Positions 47,785 to 60,590 of a DNA stretch of 64,000 nt are shown one piece after another (the stretch's first letter is position 1; each line of letters opens with the position of its first letter). Made by a program: the position numbers and the translations under genes. Under the pieces are notes generated by a model. That model was not told the DNA's origin. It did not search any database and saw only the letters and a list, made by a program, of their open reading frames with translations. The DNA is from Liolophura sinensis (lineage: Eukaryota; Mollusca; Polyplacophora; Chitonida; Chitonidae): contig NC_088295.1 in the NCBI RefSeq assembly GCF_032854445.1, positions 55,905,249 through 55,969,248 on the forward strand. The letters are read 5' to 3'.

Positions 47785-50700
47785 CTAAACCATGAGTCGA
47801 GATCCTGGGATGTAGCGGCTCTCTCGCCAGATGTTGGACTCTCCACAGTTGATCAGTTTTCTCAGACATTGTTTGCATCTCTTGTGTTGGTCAACAGTGT
47901 CGTGAAGTAATAAACCAGGATTAAGTCCTCTCAATTTCTCCTCTAAGTCACGCGCCCGCTTACATTCTGCAGCCTGACACCAGTCAGATTCTAGTTTCTT
48001 CCGTGTGTCGAACCGTCGTTTGAAACGGTCTGCTCTGTCCTCAAGTATCCTACAAGGAAATGTTTCAGTGTTAACAGTGATGCACAGTTAAAATTTTCGA
48101 CCACAGCTTACTTACTCGTACCACAAAAACCTATTCCAGTTTTTCACTCCTGGGTTGTACAGTTGAAGTAGTTATACTGCTGAAATATTTGTTTCTTTAA
48201 AGAGTGTATTTCACCAAATACTTAGCTTTTTTCAAGTGACACATTTTTTTGATTCTAAATGATTAATCCACCTTATAAGGCCGCTTAAAATATATTTTAT
48301 TAATTTTCTATGAGAAAAACTTAAGGGTTTGCGTTGGTCTTGAAGTATCATTTCAAGGCCTTCACATGAAACTGAAAGTGCATTCTTACATCTCAAACTT
48401 AAGGTGAAGGACAATTGTTGCAACAGACCTCCAAGATGAATCATAAACATACTAAATAAAATTTGTATTTCAGTGAATGCAACAATGAGACTCAGTTTTC
48501 TTCCGGCTAAATCAAGTTAGTACCACTTAAGCTCTGTAGAACATCAGAAGATGTTGTTAAACTGCACTGTGTATGTATGACATCGTTGCTTCGTGAGTAT
48601 GACATCACTGCTTCGTGAGTACATGCACATACGAGCAAAACCATAACAACATAGTAGAGAAAAGGACATTCTGTGTATGTTGACTTACTCTCGCTTAGTT
48701 CGTTGAAGGACAGCTTCCTCCTCTCGCTGCTCCGCCAAACGTTTGAGAATTGCCTCTCTTTTCCTCTGTGCTACAAGGTCCTGTTGCTCTCTGAACAAAC
48801 TGTGTGCCAACTGTCGTCGTTCAGCCATCTTCTCATTGTTCATGTCGTTCTTACCAAATATCTCCTTGTCAGCTTCTTTAGCTGGGATTGGCAATGGTTT
48901 ATGGCACACCTGTGAAATGAACAGACGATCAGCGTCATGATAAATGATAAGTGTTTTGCTTTGAACAGATGTATACAAAATATCACACAAACAAAGGTAC
49001 AATTTAATTAAGATGTTATCTGAGAACCTGAATATTAACAATCACTAAAATAAAGAAATAATAATTTAGCTTTTACATAATGAAAACAAGGCAAGTCTGG
49101 AACCACATTTAATTCCACAATAACTTTTTGTAATAAGAGAATACGAGGGGCATTATAAAGATTTAAATAAATGTATATATGTACTATTAGAAGCAGTGTT
49201 ACACCTGGACAATTAATTTCTTACCTATTAAGGGTAACATGCATACAATGTGGCTGTGTCAGTACGATATTTGACAAATATGTTTAGTGAAAGCCCAATA
49301 ATATTCCCAGAAAAAAAAGAAGCATGTATTTCTTAAAAAGGGCAATAATACACCACAAATTTAAATGGACAATGACAGTTATTAACTACAAAACATGATA
49401 GGTAATAGTGATATGTTACACATATATACATATATAAAATCAAGCAGAAGAACTAGGCACAAAGGCACATGCGTGCACCTGAATATTTTCTGTATAAATA
49501 CATGTGCAGTGCTCACCAGAACTGTTTACGCCTGGACCAATAGCCTTGGCTTACCCTGGACAATGTTATGAAGTGAATATTCAGTTAAAAATACAAGTGC
49601 TTAGTCTCTGAGGGTAACAAGTGACTGAGGGAACTGTGCCTGTCAGCCAGCCTGTCAAAACTGGATTAACTACTGGCATTATTTAATGCTCCTTAACTCA
49701 TAGATTAACTGAGCGTGTACATGCACATGTATTTCACGGCCTGTAACCCTAAACTTCTTATGTGCTTATGTACTTTAAATTTGTCACAGTTCACCCAGGC
49801 TTATCCCGTGCTTACCAGTCTCTAAGGTCGTTGTCATTGGTTACATGTAAACACAGTCTAACCAGAGAGGTGGGAATTGTGTCAAAGGTCATATGCTTAC
49901 TACTGTAATTCTTCAACATGTTGCAAGGTACATATTCAAACATATTCTGAAGGCATTATTCTTTGTAAGCGGATAGTTATTCTTTCGGTTGAGGAATTAT
50001 TGTGGTATCGAGGGTAGTAATAAAGCTGGACAAAATCCATGCAATGCTGTCATTGATTTACATGAAAAGTTGTATGAAATCCTTTAAAAGTTCACTTATC
50101 ACAATCTAAATATACCTTTGTTATGTCATAGGACTGTTTAAGATGTGACTTGAACAGAAGTGTCTTATATGGTGTATTAATACCCTTGAATTAAACCTAT
50201 TTTATGGTTTCAAAATTGCACTGAAAATTACTGAAACCATCAGCCAAGCATTCCATCATGGAAAGTATGATAATGCTGACAATTCTGGAAAAAGAAATCT
50301 GTAAACAGTGCTTCAGAATGGCCATTAAAATGCCAAGATGGGCTTTAAACCAGAACCTGTTGAAAGATGACTGAGCACATGATCAGATGATAGTCCAAAG
50401 ACCCAATGAGCTGAAAGACAGGACCCCTAATAAACGCATTGCTCAGAAAACATCAGGTGTTGACATAAATGTATTGACTGATATTGATACCTTTCTTTCA
50501 TGGCATTGTGAGGCCAATCTCTCCCTTATGCGGGCCACATGAGCCTCTGAGAAAGGCTGAAACCAGTTGGGTCTAGGGATTGACACAGGGTACGGGGTTA
50601 GCACCTGGCCATCTTGTTTTCGCAACAGCTTACGTGCAGAGTTCTGAAGGGAGGTGAGTGTGCAGTGCATAGAAGGCAGTGAGTAGGTGAAACAAAGAAA

Positions 50701-53700
50701 CAACCAAAACTATGAAAATACACATAGAGAGAGAAAAAAAAATAAAAAACAGAAAAACACATGTGAAAATCCATCCTGAATTCTAAAAATCTACATATAA
50801 CATCAAACTGCCCCACAGAAAACAGGATTTTGATTCAGTTACAGTAACAGTTTTCTGTTCAATTTCAAAAAGAGAAAATTCATACTGAATTACATGTATG
50901 AGAATTACTGAGGGATTTCCACGTGTATTTATCATAAAAGTGTTATTATACTGATAAAAGCTTTCAAAAAGTGTCAAATACAAAGAAAACCTCACCTAGC
51001 TCATAAAACTAAAATGAAAGGCAATAATTTTGCAATATTCTTAAAATAACATTATTAAAAGATATATATATATATATATATATGTAACACTAGCCCGCTC
51101 CACTGTCATCAAACTTTCGGAATCAGTCTTTATTATGTCTTTCTTTTTGACTTACCAATTCAAAATTGGTCCATCATCTATAAATCTTTATATTATGTCC
51201 ATAATTATATTGCATATCAGTAAAAATCAGTCTTGCATAGGAGGCGAGGGGGTGGAGCCACAGTATTTTATACATGGCACAAAATCCCCTTTCCTGAGTA
51301 TTAGACACTTTTCAAGTTTGAAGTAACATTCCATTGTTATTAGCATTTCTTTATTATTAACATCAAATTCCACAACACAGTGAAACAGAAAGTCGAGAGA
51401 AAGTTCAGAAAGAATTTAGGACCAACTAAATTGTGCAAAAGTAAGACAGGACAGCAGATGTTAGCAACTACCAGCATCACAAATACTGAACAACAAAAAC
51501 AGAGGCTTGGAACACTAAAGGGGGGTAACTCTACCTAAGCATATTCCTAAACTTCAATAGGATGGACAATTGGGTTGAGCATACTCAGAGTTTAAAAATT
51601 ATGTCCATTTGCTCAGTAAAAACTGACTTAAAACTTGATTAATAGTTATCCCCCTTTTAGGGCTAACCCTGTATCATGTTAAACATTGGGATAAATGTGC
51701 TGAGCATCACAAAAGGCTAGCAAATAGCAGTGACAACATGAGCTGTAAATATACATATACATGTACCTGGGCATCCAGAGCTTTCCTGTACATATCCTGA
51801 TGTTCATACTTCTCCACTAAGTACTGCTCTCTCTGGGCAGCCAGACTGAATATGAAAACAAATACATTCTGAAATTCATGTACCAAAACATGTAATGAAA
51901 ACAATAATGCCATTATATTTACATACTGCACATAGCTACCTGTCCTCATTTTCATAAAGCCTTGTAAATCATGCACCATTTGGCAGACTGATTTTATGCA
52001 AAGTAAACAAATATGAAGTTTACTGGACCTTACCTGCAACTGTTGTTCTGAATCATTTGATTTCTTTTGTACAAAATACTTTTCAATAAAATTCAAATTC
52101 ATAAAACACAAAAGATGTAAAAATAGACGATGCCAGTTTTCTTAGATGTGAAAGTTTTGGACCAACTATTCAGTTCATAATAAGAACTACACATTTGCAT
52201 CAACTCACTCTTCAGCCAGCTGAACTTGCTCCAGCCTTTCTAAAAACTCTTCATCACTTCTACATTTCTTTTTTGTCTGTTCCTTGCTTTCAACCTAGAA
52301 AGGAAAATTAAAAATACACTCGGTTTGATCATACATGTACTTAGAAGCTTAGTCTTCTAATAACAAATATTTCAAGCAACTGGATTCTAGCTTGCAATTT
52401 TCCAACACCATATTTAAATGCTAGTCAGGTGTATGATATTTAATTTCTGCATTGGGCATTGTTATTTTGCAATATTTGATACTCTGACATGCTGTTATCA
52501 AACAGACTGCACTCAGAATAACCTTTTTTTTTTTTGCCTTGATGGTTTAACATCACATTAACCATATTTTTGGACTTTGGTCATTTTTAGGTGTGACCCA
52601 TTAAACTCAGCAGGTGAACATCTTATGGCTAACATTCAGCATATCAAAGTTCATTGCTCACTCATTTGGAAATACACTGAATACTGCATTGCAGTCATTT
52701 TTTTCCCTTCCTTTTTTCATAAGGCCATTAACATTATGAGAAATATGCATAACTATAAAGGTCCAAACACATTTTAAAAATAAAAATAATGCTAATTACC
52801 ATTTCACTCACAAGTCTTACCTGTTTAGCAAGATCTCTGCAATACTCTTCCTGTTTGAAAAACCTAGGGGGCGTAAGAGGTCGCTTTTGGAATACGTAAG
52901 ATTTCTGAAAAAAAAAATAGATAGCTACTTAAGAAATTAGTTTAGACTTAAGACTTTGCTCTGAAGAATAAATATTTGTAATGTATTTATCATACCTGCA
53001 TACATGCACCATAATTCAAGCTACCACTCCATGATGGAAAACAGACCACCAGTAGAGAGATGACCAACTCTAGCCATAATGATTTAAACTGATTTTCCAT
53101 CTTTGAATTGAATCCCCCCTCTCCATCTTCAAAACATTAACCAGTCAATCAGTTTAGCATACTTCATAAAATTAGCATCTTGAAACGGATCAACTAGTCT
53201 TGGCTGGAGTGTCTATACTTGTATACTTGTAAACCTGTGCCTAGAGACTTACATGGAATTCAGTGTCTCTTTCATTTTTTTTCTGTTTGATAGCGTCAGC
53301 TACTCCGAGGTTAAAGGCAGACATTTTCTGCAGGTCATGCCGTCTGACCAGCACTTTATCCTGTAAGAGATAGAAAAATTAATGTGTATGGAGATATTAG
53401 ATTGGCTGGATCTTGGTAATACATTAACAAGACTTAACTGTCAATGAAAACACTGCACTTCAAAACTTTGCAGCGAAATTCAACACAGATATAAAAAAAC
53501 AGCATAATATACCACATATACCTTAAGCATCGACCTTTACATAAAACAGACCTATTTCTAATTAGATTACCTTGTATTTCAGCAAAAACTTTCAGCTAAA
53601 CTAAAAACAAACAAATGAAAAACAAATTTTATGCAAACTTTTGGATCCCTTAAGTAAATTTTCCAAAAGTGATCACTGGATATTCACCTGTTCTTTCAAA

Positions 53701-56700
53701 AACTCCTCTGCATCTTTCATTGACTGATACTGCAGTAGCAAACGGTCATCTTCCTCCTCACGGGCCTTGATCTCCTCCTTGAACGACACAGGTATGTTTC
53801 TGCGTGCTCGCTGATGACACAGGTAACACAGTTCCTGACCGGCATTGGAATGACCACACGCTGAGGACGGGGCTTTAAACTGCACCGTCTTCTCACCCGC
53901 ATCCAACAATGGCTCAGTCCTGGACCTTGACAGAGGTTCTAATTTTGGAGGGGTTATAGGTTTTGGTAGACGTGACCCATGTCTGCAAGAATTATTTTCA
54001 TAAATCATGACATGACCTGTTGCTAATTGGTGCAAAGTCTACAAAGAGAATATATTAGTGTGAGTATTGTTGTCAAAAATTGTCTTTTTTGAAAATACTA
54101 CTTGAGATAGGCATGCATAGCCTAAAAAATTCCAAAAACTCCAGAATACTCTGGTGTAACATATCTTACCCGTTAATTGGGCTTTGTAGTGGGTTAGGAG
54201 AAGAGCGTGACAGGTGGGCACTCCGTGAAGAGGGTTTTGGTACATGGTGTTGAAAGAGGTCCTCAGTGAGACTGACTCCTGTGGCTTGGGCCAGAGGGAT
54301 AGCTGTACGGGAGCCAGAGCGACTTGGTAACTGGGAATGGCGAACATCTAAGGGGCCAAAAAAAAAAAAAAATGAATAGTAGCATGAATAGTGATTCAAT
54401 CTATGTATACAGTGTTAAAACCCATAAATTTATCAGCAATGCTCAGAAAACTGTAATAATCAGCACAGCTAAGGGATAAGAAACAACAGTAATACTGCTC
54501 TTCACCTGAAGTTTGGCCTCTAATATTGCACTTTCAAATTAAATGCACACAACTGTCTTAAAGTTATACTTCTGGTGCCAACACTCTGATAAGAAGTTGA
54601 TCAACCTTCACAACCAAAAACTCTCAAGTTTTTGAGAAAGTGGATGCAGCATGACAGAATCAAGCAAAATGAGTGACTAGAAAAAATAGGTTAACCTAAA
54701 CTGATACATATTCCAGCTCATATATACAAGGGTATGGGGACCATACAACGTCACATACATTTTCTTGTGCACTAGTCACAATTTAAGAACACTGTGCCAC
54801 ATTTGACCATATACATTGCTCAAGTTTTATTCATTGTTTATGTCAGATAAAATAAAAAACATGAAATTTATTCATTTATTTGATTGGTACTTAAGAATAT
54901 TTCGCTTATAGGATGTCGACCACATTATGGTGGGAGGAAACCGGGCCGAGCCCAGGGAATCCCAACGACCATCTGCAGGTTGCTGGCAGACCTTCCAACT
55001 ACAGCTGGAGAGGAAGCCAACATGAGCTGGACTTATACTCATAGTGAACGCATTGGTGAGCGGCTCCTTGGTGATTGCGCCGCATTGGCATGCTAACCAC
55101 CTCGGCCATGGAAGCCCCCAAACACATGAAATAATAGTAAGCTTATACTACAAGCAGATATACGTAACAGATCAAGGGCTTTCTAAACCATGCTGCACCT
55201 TCAAATGTAACCTTATTCTAAGTGATAGTGTCCTGGAAGGCAAAAAGAAACATGTACGTGTACATGTATAAGCCTCACTATACTAACTCTACAATAGTTT
55301 CAAATCACGCAAACTACCCATACATGGATTTGAAGAGCACCCAGGACAAGACTTACATGTACATGTAGTTTAAATGCTTACTAACCTTGACAAATGTCCG
55401 GGAAATGGTAACATTTGCCTCTATTACTGAGTATAACATCAGGCAAATTTGTCGGCAAAAGAAACCTCAAAGGCATGATGTTATGCCACTCACAGTATCT
55501 AACAACTGTCACTTCACCACACGCACAGATGAAATAAGCCTGTTCTACTGTACCTACATGTAACTTAGAATAAGACCTTGATGGAACAGGCATGAAAGAT
55601 GCTTCCATATGCTGGTTTAGTCCACTCTAGGGGTATTCATGTATTTACCACTAACCTTCTCTATCAGTCAGTGATTAAAATTTCTGCTCCGCAGAGAAGA
55701 AGTCCCTGCCAACCACCATGAATATTTCAAAGACGCTTAATTAGCAAAAGTTGTTTTCACCAGAAGATCCCAAACGACAGTGAATTATTAATAAAACAAT
55801 CTGAGTGTTGTTGAGTGGGTGGGGTTAAGTCATAGAGTAAGTTGGAGGTACAGTCTCCATAGAGACGACTTCCAGGAAGAAAACGGTTTAACAGGTTTTT
55901 GCAACCAAAGGGAAAAGAGTTAGTCTGTTCATTATAAGATTTAAGTCTATAGTCAGCCAGCAAAGTGTATTCTCACCTAAAATACATGCATATCTGCAAA
56001 AGTACACTTCATTTCTTCACAGATTTAAGGTTCATGTTAGATTTAAAAAGTTTTAAAATGTAGAACCTCATGGTATCTCATTACCAGCTGGACATGAATT
56101 TCAATAATCATTTTTGTGAATGGTCAAATGGACAGGCGCACTGTGAGGGAGCAAAATAGTAAGTGACAAGACTCTTCAGTGGTGTGCCTTACAGACTGAC
56201 TTCATATATCTGTACATTGAGTGGCAAGCTGTATTTATCTGAGTTATCTTACAACACCAAATTCAATAACTTGCATACTGTGATCTGATTTTAACTTCTG
56301 AATGCATGTTACTGCCAACAACGCCCCTAAATCAGTTACAACTATTTGGACTTGATTTTTCATCATTCTTTTCCAGCTGAAACTTACATTTGAACACAAG
56401 GATATCCTTCTACTTTCTAAATAATCGCCACAATATGGCTGAAAGCTTGCTGATATAGCATTAAATCATAATCATTCATTCATTCCTTCATTTACTTTCT
56501 AAACAACTCTCAAGACAACTTTCTATGATCAACAGAACCCTGAGAATCAGGCAAAATGAGTAAATTAGTCATGGACAAAATTTTAGTAGGCCAAATACAG
56601 AAAGTATACAGCCATTACCTTCCATTGCTCTTGTATCTTCATACAACTCATGATCTGACCTGGGGAGTTGTAACCTGCCCTCCAGATCTCCATCATCTGT

Positions 56701-59700
56701 GGGTTTGTACACCTCATACTTCTGCACTAGTACTGGCTCTCTCAGGATGTTGTCTATGGCAGCAGCTGTGGCAGGGTCGTCTGTGTCGGGAACAGCATGA
56801 TCTTCCTGAATTTGTTTGTAAATATCTGCAGCTACTGGCTCCTCAGTCACAAAATCTGATTTATTGTCAAACTGAAGCTCCTGCGGAACCACGCATGTAT
56901 CTAGTGTGGCTGTGCCCTCTCCCATGCCCCCCGTCAGGACTCTGGTCGGGTCAGTAGGTGGAGTAGGCTCCCTCTCCATTGGCAGTGGGTCTTCTGACAT
57001 TTCAGGTAATGGGGCTAGACTCTGACCAACTGCACTGGGTGGATGACTTGGATTCAGTCTGCAAGACACATGTTCATGTTACTCAGTCATAACATTACTT
57101 TATTTCAATGACCTTTATTATTCAAAAACCAAATCAGATTCTGGATCAAAATGAGGACACAAGAGTTGTACCACATGGTACAAGTCTATAGACCAGGTAT
57201 GATATGTTAACTCATAAAGCTTTGCCATATCCAACATATCTTCACAACCTCTACTTAATGCCACTAAAACAAATTGAGCTTTTAGACAGCTTAAAATATA
57301 TTAATGCAAAGTTCACATTACTATGAGAAAACAATTCACACCCTACTTATAAGATTGTTTCACTTCAATGTCTACTGTAAGCATGAAAAGTTAGTCAGCC
57401 ATCAGGTGAAATCCTACCTTGGTAAAAGGAGTGTGTTAGTGGAATGAGGACGCGATGAGGGTCGGTCTGACATGACAGAGTCCATTGTCCCGGGGCGCTG
57501 AAACAATCATAGCTGGTTTACAAAACCCTCAATAAAATCCTTCTAAATGGTGAAATGTCTGCACGTATTTACATGTAACTTACATGTACAAGCTGAAGCA
57601 CATGGTTCTTTTTGATTGACACATCTTGTAAGGGTTCACATCTTGGGATCATGCACTTATAGATCCAAGGTAATAATAAAAACTAATTTCTTAATAATTG
57701 AACCAAACATAGTTCAAACTTGGCATATCAAAACAACGAAAATTACGTACAACCTAAAACTCAGTGAAAAATATAGACTGGTATAAAATAAACTCAGTAG
57801 AAATGTTACAGCATATGTAAGAAGATATTAATAATCTATAATAATATGTCTATAACAATACTAATAACTTGATATAGGCATAACAATTCTTTAATAGGTC
57901 AATTTCAGTTTTAAGAAAAAAACTCTTATTACAAATGAGAAAATTACTCACGTTCTGCATGCTACTGATCAACTTGCCACTTCCATCCATCTGTGTGATA
58001 AATTCCTTATAAAACCTCATTTTAACTTTTGACTCCCTTATACTGAGCTTCCCCACCCCTGCAAACGTCAGCTCTACATTTCTCTTATTACCCACTGCCC
58101 TTGAAACTGCCCCCAAGACTTCCTTGACACAAGATTCTACAGTGTCACGGTCAAAAGGGCTTTCAAATGCTAAGGCGGCAAAGTTGAGGGGCACAACTGG
58201 AATCTGGCCTGAAATTAGAACAAGGGGAATAAGTCTATTGGTACTGAAAATTAATTGTCTGGATTATGGAAGGCAATATAAAATGTTGTCAGTCAGAGAT
58301 ATGTCAAACCATAGCACTGAGCACAGACATACATTGAAAACTTCTTAACTGTAGCCATTACAGACCAGTAAAAAGGTCCTTAAAATATGACAAATGCATG
58401 GAGCTACAGGCACAATGTGTACGTATATATATATACACAAGGAAACAAATTTCTATTTAAGGTTTCATGTAAATGGCTTAGTGGTTAGCCTGACATCAAA
58501 TACCAAAGCTTAAATATGAAATGCAGACAGTTTGAGGTTTAAGCATTTTTGCACAGTGATGACTGCAAGATAAGCATTTTTGCACAGTGATGACTGCAAG
58601 ATAGTCATTGTTTTTCAGGAGTTGTGTGCAACTCATAGCTTATAAGTTACCAGAAGTGGTAAGCATCTGGACAGTCAACAGTTTGTTTACAGCACTACAG
58701 ACTTGTCTCCCTTTGATATTAGAACATCTTTATGCTAACTTCGAGAAAGTGGCCTCACTCAGGGATTTTCTGAAAAGTTGAAAGGCTTGTAATTTCACCA
58801 TCGAGGTAAGTTAATACAGTTTTAAATGATCATACCGGGAACGTGATACTTTGAACTTTGAAGGCCCTGACTATAAGCCAGTTTTTCAGAGATCTGGAAT
58901 ACAGGGCGCTGAATGAGGATAAACTTGTTATTTCCGATGTCCAGCTTTTTTTGCATGAAGGTGAATGTTCCAAGACCTGTGATAGTGACGCCCTGTAAAA
59001 ATAAAATTAAATTCATTTTAAACCAAAAATCAAACAGATTTCATGTGAGAATGATTTAAGCGTGTTATAGTAGCAACACAACTAGAGTACAGTCACTTTT
59101 CCGTGGCTTTTTGATGTCGAAAATTTTTAAGTAGTTTACTTACCATGGCAACAATACATGTATCCTAATTCACATGAACTAATCTGTTTACCTTTCATAA
59201 TAATAATATTCCACGACCATTCCTTATAATATTTCACAATAAGGAAATGATCAACTAAATTGATAAAACTAACATATGTTCTAATAAATACATACATGAT
59301 TTTTTCACCTCTACTGAACTTAAGACATACCTTTTGATTGGACATTTGCTTTTCAATAAATCCTGACACATTATCCCACACGCTGGCAACATCTGTAAAA
59401 GAAATCCGGAAGTATAATATATTATCTGTCAACATGACAACATACAAAATGCATATTTTCATTTTTCACATCACACAGTGTGTTACATTACAGGAAACAA
59501 TACGCTAGTACAAGGAAATTTCACTTCCAACAACAGTGTAGAGAGAAGTTTAGCATGCAGGCTACACTGGAAAAATCAAACAATGCACAGCTTACGTTCT
59601 CAAAAACTGAAATCAGCAATGGATAAAATTTGGCAGTTGTGTAATTGAGCTGTCATCAGGGTTTTGTTCAGGCAGGAAACAAATTCTAAATACAAATACT

Positions 59701-60590
59701 GATCTAATACCACAAGCATAATGATTTGAAAATGTCATAAAACCTAGACGGTGATTATGTTTAAAGTGTATTAATTTTAAAGTCATTATGAAAACTGAAT
59801 TTAATTGAAAAGTGAACTTCAATGGTTTTTGAGGAATAGTTATAAAAACAAAGGCGATGAACACTCATTGTCAGTACAATGATTGGGATTTATAAGGATA
59901 AGGCTGCTGGAAGGGTGACGTCCATCCATTGCAGAATCTGCCTTTCACAGGGAACATGCAACAAGCTGGTTGGCAAACAACAAAAACAGCAGCCTTATCT
60001 TAACAACATGCAGCCCTAGGTTACATAAATAAATATCAGATAAGCCTAAAAATTTATATTAGAAATACTTAATGACTTATTTTCAAAACGATAAAAGCTT
60101 CTACAATCATATGTAATAACCGAAAAAGCACGTTGACGAAAATTCAACGTGCCGTTGTTTACCATTAACAGTTTAAATGTTATAAATCATAAACGTAATT
60201 TGATTCGAACTACTTTGCATCCATGACCTGCATAATTCTTTTTCAACAAGTCTATCGTTTTTACTTGTGTGTGATAGCTTGAAATGTGCACAACTTTACA
60301 GATCTGACAAATTCAAGCAAACTGTGAGCAATTAAGTTGTTAAAACTTCGCCAACTTTCTAAGCAACATCTTTGACCTCGGAAGGTCTGCGCTCACCCTC
60401 GTCCGATAATGCGGGGTTTATCGTACAAAATCTGTTTTTCCTGGCCTCAGCCAGTATTCCCTGTATGGCCTCTGTCATTCTCCTTTGCGTTAAAGTCGAT
60501 TACTCTACAAAATAAACAAATCTATCACATCATTTCTCAATTTTGTCGTGTTCCATCGGCCCGTCAGCTAATTTCGCCGCCATAGGTTAC
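46841..60590 (-). CDS. CCDC81: CCDC81, whole gene (15 coding exons, 848 aa)
   Basis: Seen: joining 60397-60478, 59331-59392, 58836-58992, 57952-58208, 57418-57497, 56619-57058, 54170-54347, 53688-53982, 53253-53360, 52821-52904, 52209-52294, 51767-51845, 50491-50643, 48689-48909 and 47785-48049 gives 2547 nt in one frame with GT/AG sites. Residues ~25-100 and ~100-187 are the two HU-like domains (GLGTFTFMQKKLDIGNNKF; GVGKLSIRESKVKMRFYKEF). Residues ~213-417 look disordered. A Cys motif (CGHSNAGQELCYLC) lies near 450, Glu/Arg-rich helices fill ~480-780, and the C-terminus has CKQCL and GESNIWRESRYIPGSRLMV, as in vertebrate CCDC81. Known: a centrosome/cilium-associated protein whose N-terminus is related to bacterial HU/IHF folds. 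It is longer than human CCDC81 (~650 aa), mainly in the middle. Confidence 0.95.
47785..48049 (-). CDS. CCDC81: CCDC81 exon 15: C-terminus
   Basis: Residues 761-848 and a TAG stop at 47785-47787. HKRCKQCLRKLINCGESNIW leads into RESRYIPGSRLMV. This last segment is the hallmark C-terminus of the family as I recall it. Confidence 0.95.
48689..48909 (-). CDS. CCDC81: CCDC81 exon 14: coiled coil
   Basis: Residues 688-760. Starts VCHKPLPIP, then FGKNDMNNEKMAERRQLAHS and a long Arg/Glu/Gln helix. Ends in phase 2 at GTAAGT. Confidence 0.92.
49905..50012 (-). repeat. Dispersed ~215-bp repeat, copy 4 (internally deleted)
   Basis: On the minus strand it reads ...CTTCAGAATATGTTTGAATA, then ACCTTGCAACATGTTGAAGA, with the other end (GGTTGAGGAATTA on plus) nearby. 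The middle is missing. In intron 13 of CCDC81. Confidence 0.6.
50491..50643 (-). CDS. CCDC81: CCDC81 exon 13
   Basis: Residues 637-687. It carries PRPNWFQPFSEAHVARIRER. Phase 0 at both ends. Confidence 0.88.
51767..51845 (-). CDS. CCDC81: CCDC81 exon 12
   Basis: Residues 610-636 (REQYLVEKYEHQDMYRKALD), helical, ending AQ before GTACAT. Phase 2 in, phase 0 out. Confidence 0.88.
52209..52294 (-). CDS. CCDC81: CCDC81 exon 11
   Basis: Residues 582-609 (CRSDEEFLERLEQVQLAE), amphipathic helix. Acceptor TTTCTAG, donor GTGAGT, ends in phase 2. Confidence 0.87.
52821..52904 (-). CDS. CCDC81: CCDC81 exon 10
   Basis: Residues 554-581 (SYVFQKRPLTPPRFFKQEEY). It matches the F.KRPLSP...KQEEY segment of vertebrate CCDC81. 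Phase 0 at both ends. Confidence 0.9.
53253..53360 (-). CDS. CCDC81: CCDC81 exon 9
   Basis: Residues 518-553 (MSAFNLGVADAIKQKKNERD), aligning with AAFNLGVAEA..KKNQRDT of the vertebrate protein. Phase 0 at both ends. Confidence 0.92.
53688..53982 (-). CDS. CCDC81: CCDC81 exon 8: Cys motif and start of helical region
   Basis: Residues 419-517. ACGHSNAGQELCYLCHQRAR has C-x9-C-x2-C-H spacing that could bind a metal, and a similar LCYLC..RA block occurs in vertebrate CCDC81. A charged helix follows (FKEEIKAREEEDDRLLLQYQ). Confidence 0.9.
54170..54347 (-). CDS. CCDC81: CCDC81 exon 7
   Basis: Residues 360-418, Ser/Arg-rich (SQLPSRSGSRTAIPLAQATG; SSRSAHLSRSSPNPLQ). Likely disordered. Acceptor CCCTTAG, donor GTAAGA, phases 1 to 2. 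Confidence 0.85.
54868..55123 (-). mobile_element. SINE copy 7, near full length, with target-site duplication
   Basis: Reverse orientation with tail at the low end. Flanked by ACATGAAAT at 54859-54867 and 55124-55132. In intron 6 of CCDC81. Confidence 0.85.
56619..57058 (-). CDS. CCDC81: CCDC81 exon 6: long disordered segment
   Basis: Residues 213-359, acidic and Pro/Thr-rich (PLPMEREPTPPTDPTR). No fold is visible. The frame is open for all 440 nt and both phases fit. This exon accounts for much of the extra length over human CCDC81. Confidence 0.87.
57418..57497 (-). CDS. CCDC81: CCDC81 exon 5
   Basis: Residues 187-212 (RPGTMDSVMSDRPSSRP...), matching the RPDTVDSVLS segment of the vertebrate protein. 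It ends in phase 2. Confidence 0.9.
57952..58208 (-). CDS. CCDC81: CCDC81 exon 4: HU-like domain 2
   Basis: Residues 101-186: IPVVPLNFAALAFESPFDRD, then NVELTFAGVGKLSIRESKVK and MRFYKEFITQMDGSG. It matches the second HU-like domain of CCDC81. Donor is GTGAGT. Confidence 0.95.
58540..58601. repeat. Perfect 31-bp direct duplication
   Basis: TAAGCATTTTTGCACAGTGA plus TGACTGCAAGA occurs twice without a mismatch or spacer. In intron 3 of CCDC81. Confidence 0.95.
58836..58992 (-). CDS. CCDC81: CCDC81 exon 3: HU-like domain 1
   Basis: Residues 49-100: GVTITGLGTFTFMQKKLDIG, then NNKFILIQRPVFQISEKLA. This is nearly identical in pattern to the vertebrate block (FGTFTF..KLEVGNNKFILIQRPVF). It ends in phase 1. 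Confidence 0.95.
59331..59392 (-). CDS. CCDC81: CCDC81 exon 2: start of HU-like domain 1
   Basis: Residues 28-48 (DVASVWDNVSGFIEKQMSNQ). It aligns with the IWGNVSEFVRRQL region of vertebrate CCDC81. Phase 1 in, phase 0 out, donor GTATGT. Confidence 0.9.
60397..60478 (-). CDS. CCDC81: CCDC81 exon 1 (start codon)
   Basis: ATG at 60476-60478, residues 1-27 (MTEAIQGILAEARKNRF...), ending in phase 1 at GTGAGC. The start is chosen because the exon joins the HU-domain exon in frame. The N-terminus itself is not strongly conserved. Confidence 0.8.

Larger units (their letters stand above)
48050..60396 (-). other. CCDC81 introns
   Basis: Fourteen introns of 0.19-2.3 kb. Besides the listed SINE copy 7, repeat copy 4 and the 31-bp duplication, a 9-bp-stem hairpin (GCACGTTGA/TCAACGTGC) sits at 60128-60152 in intron 1. 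Nothing else recognised. Confidence 0.6.

Noticed and set aside
60128-60152. 9-bp-stem hairpin resembling a regulatory stem-loop
   Set aside because: It lies in a CCDC81 intron, not at a transcript end, and stems of this length occur by chance; noted only under the intron entry.
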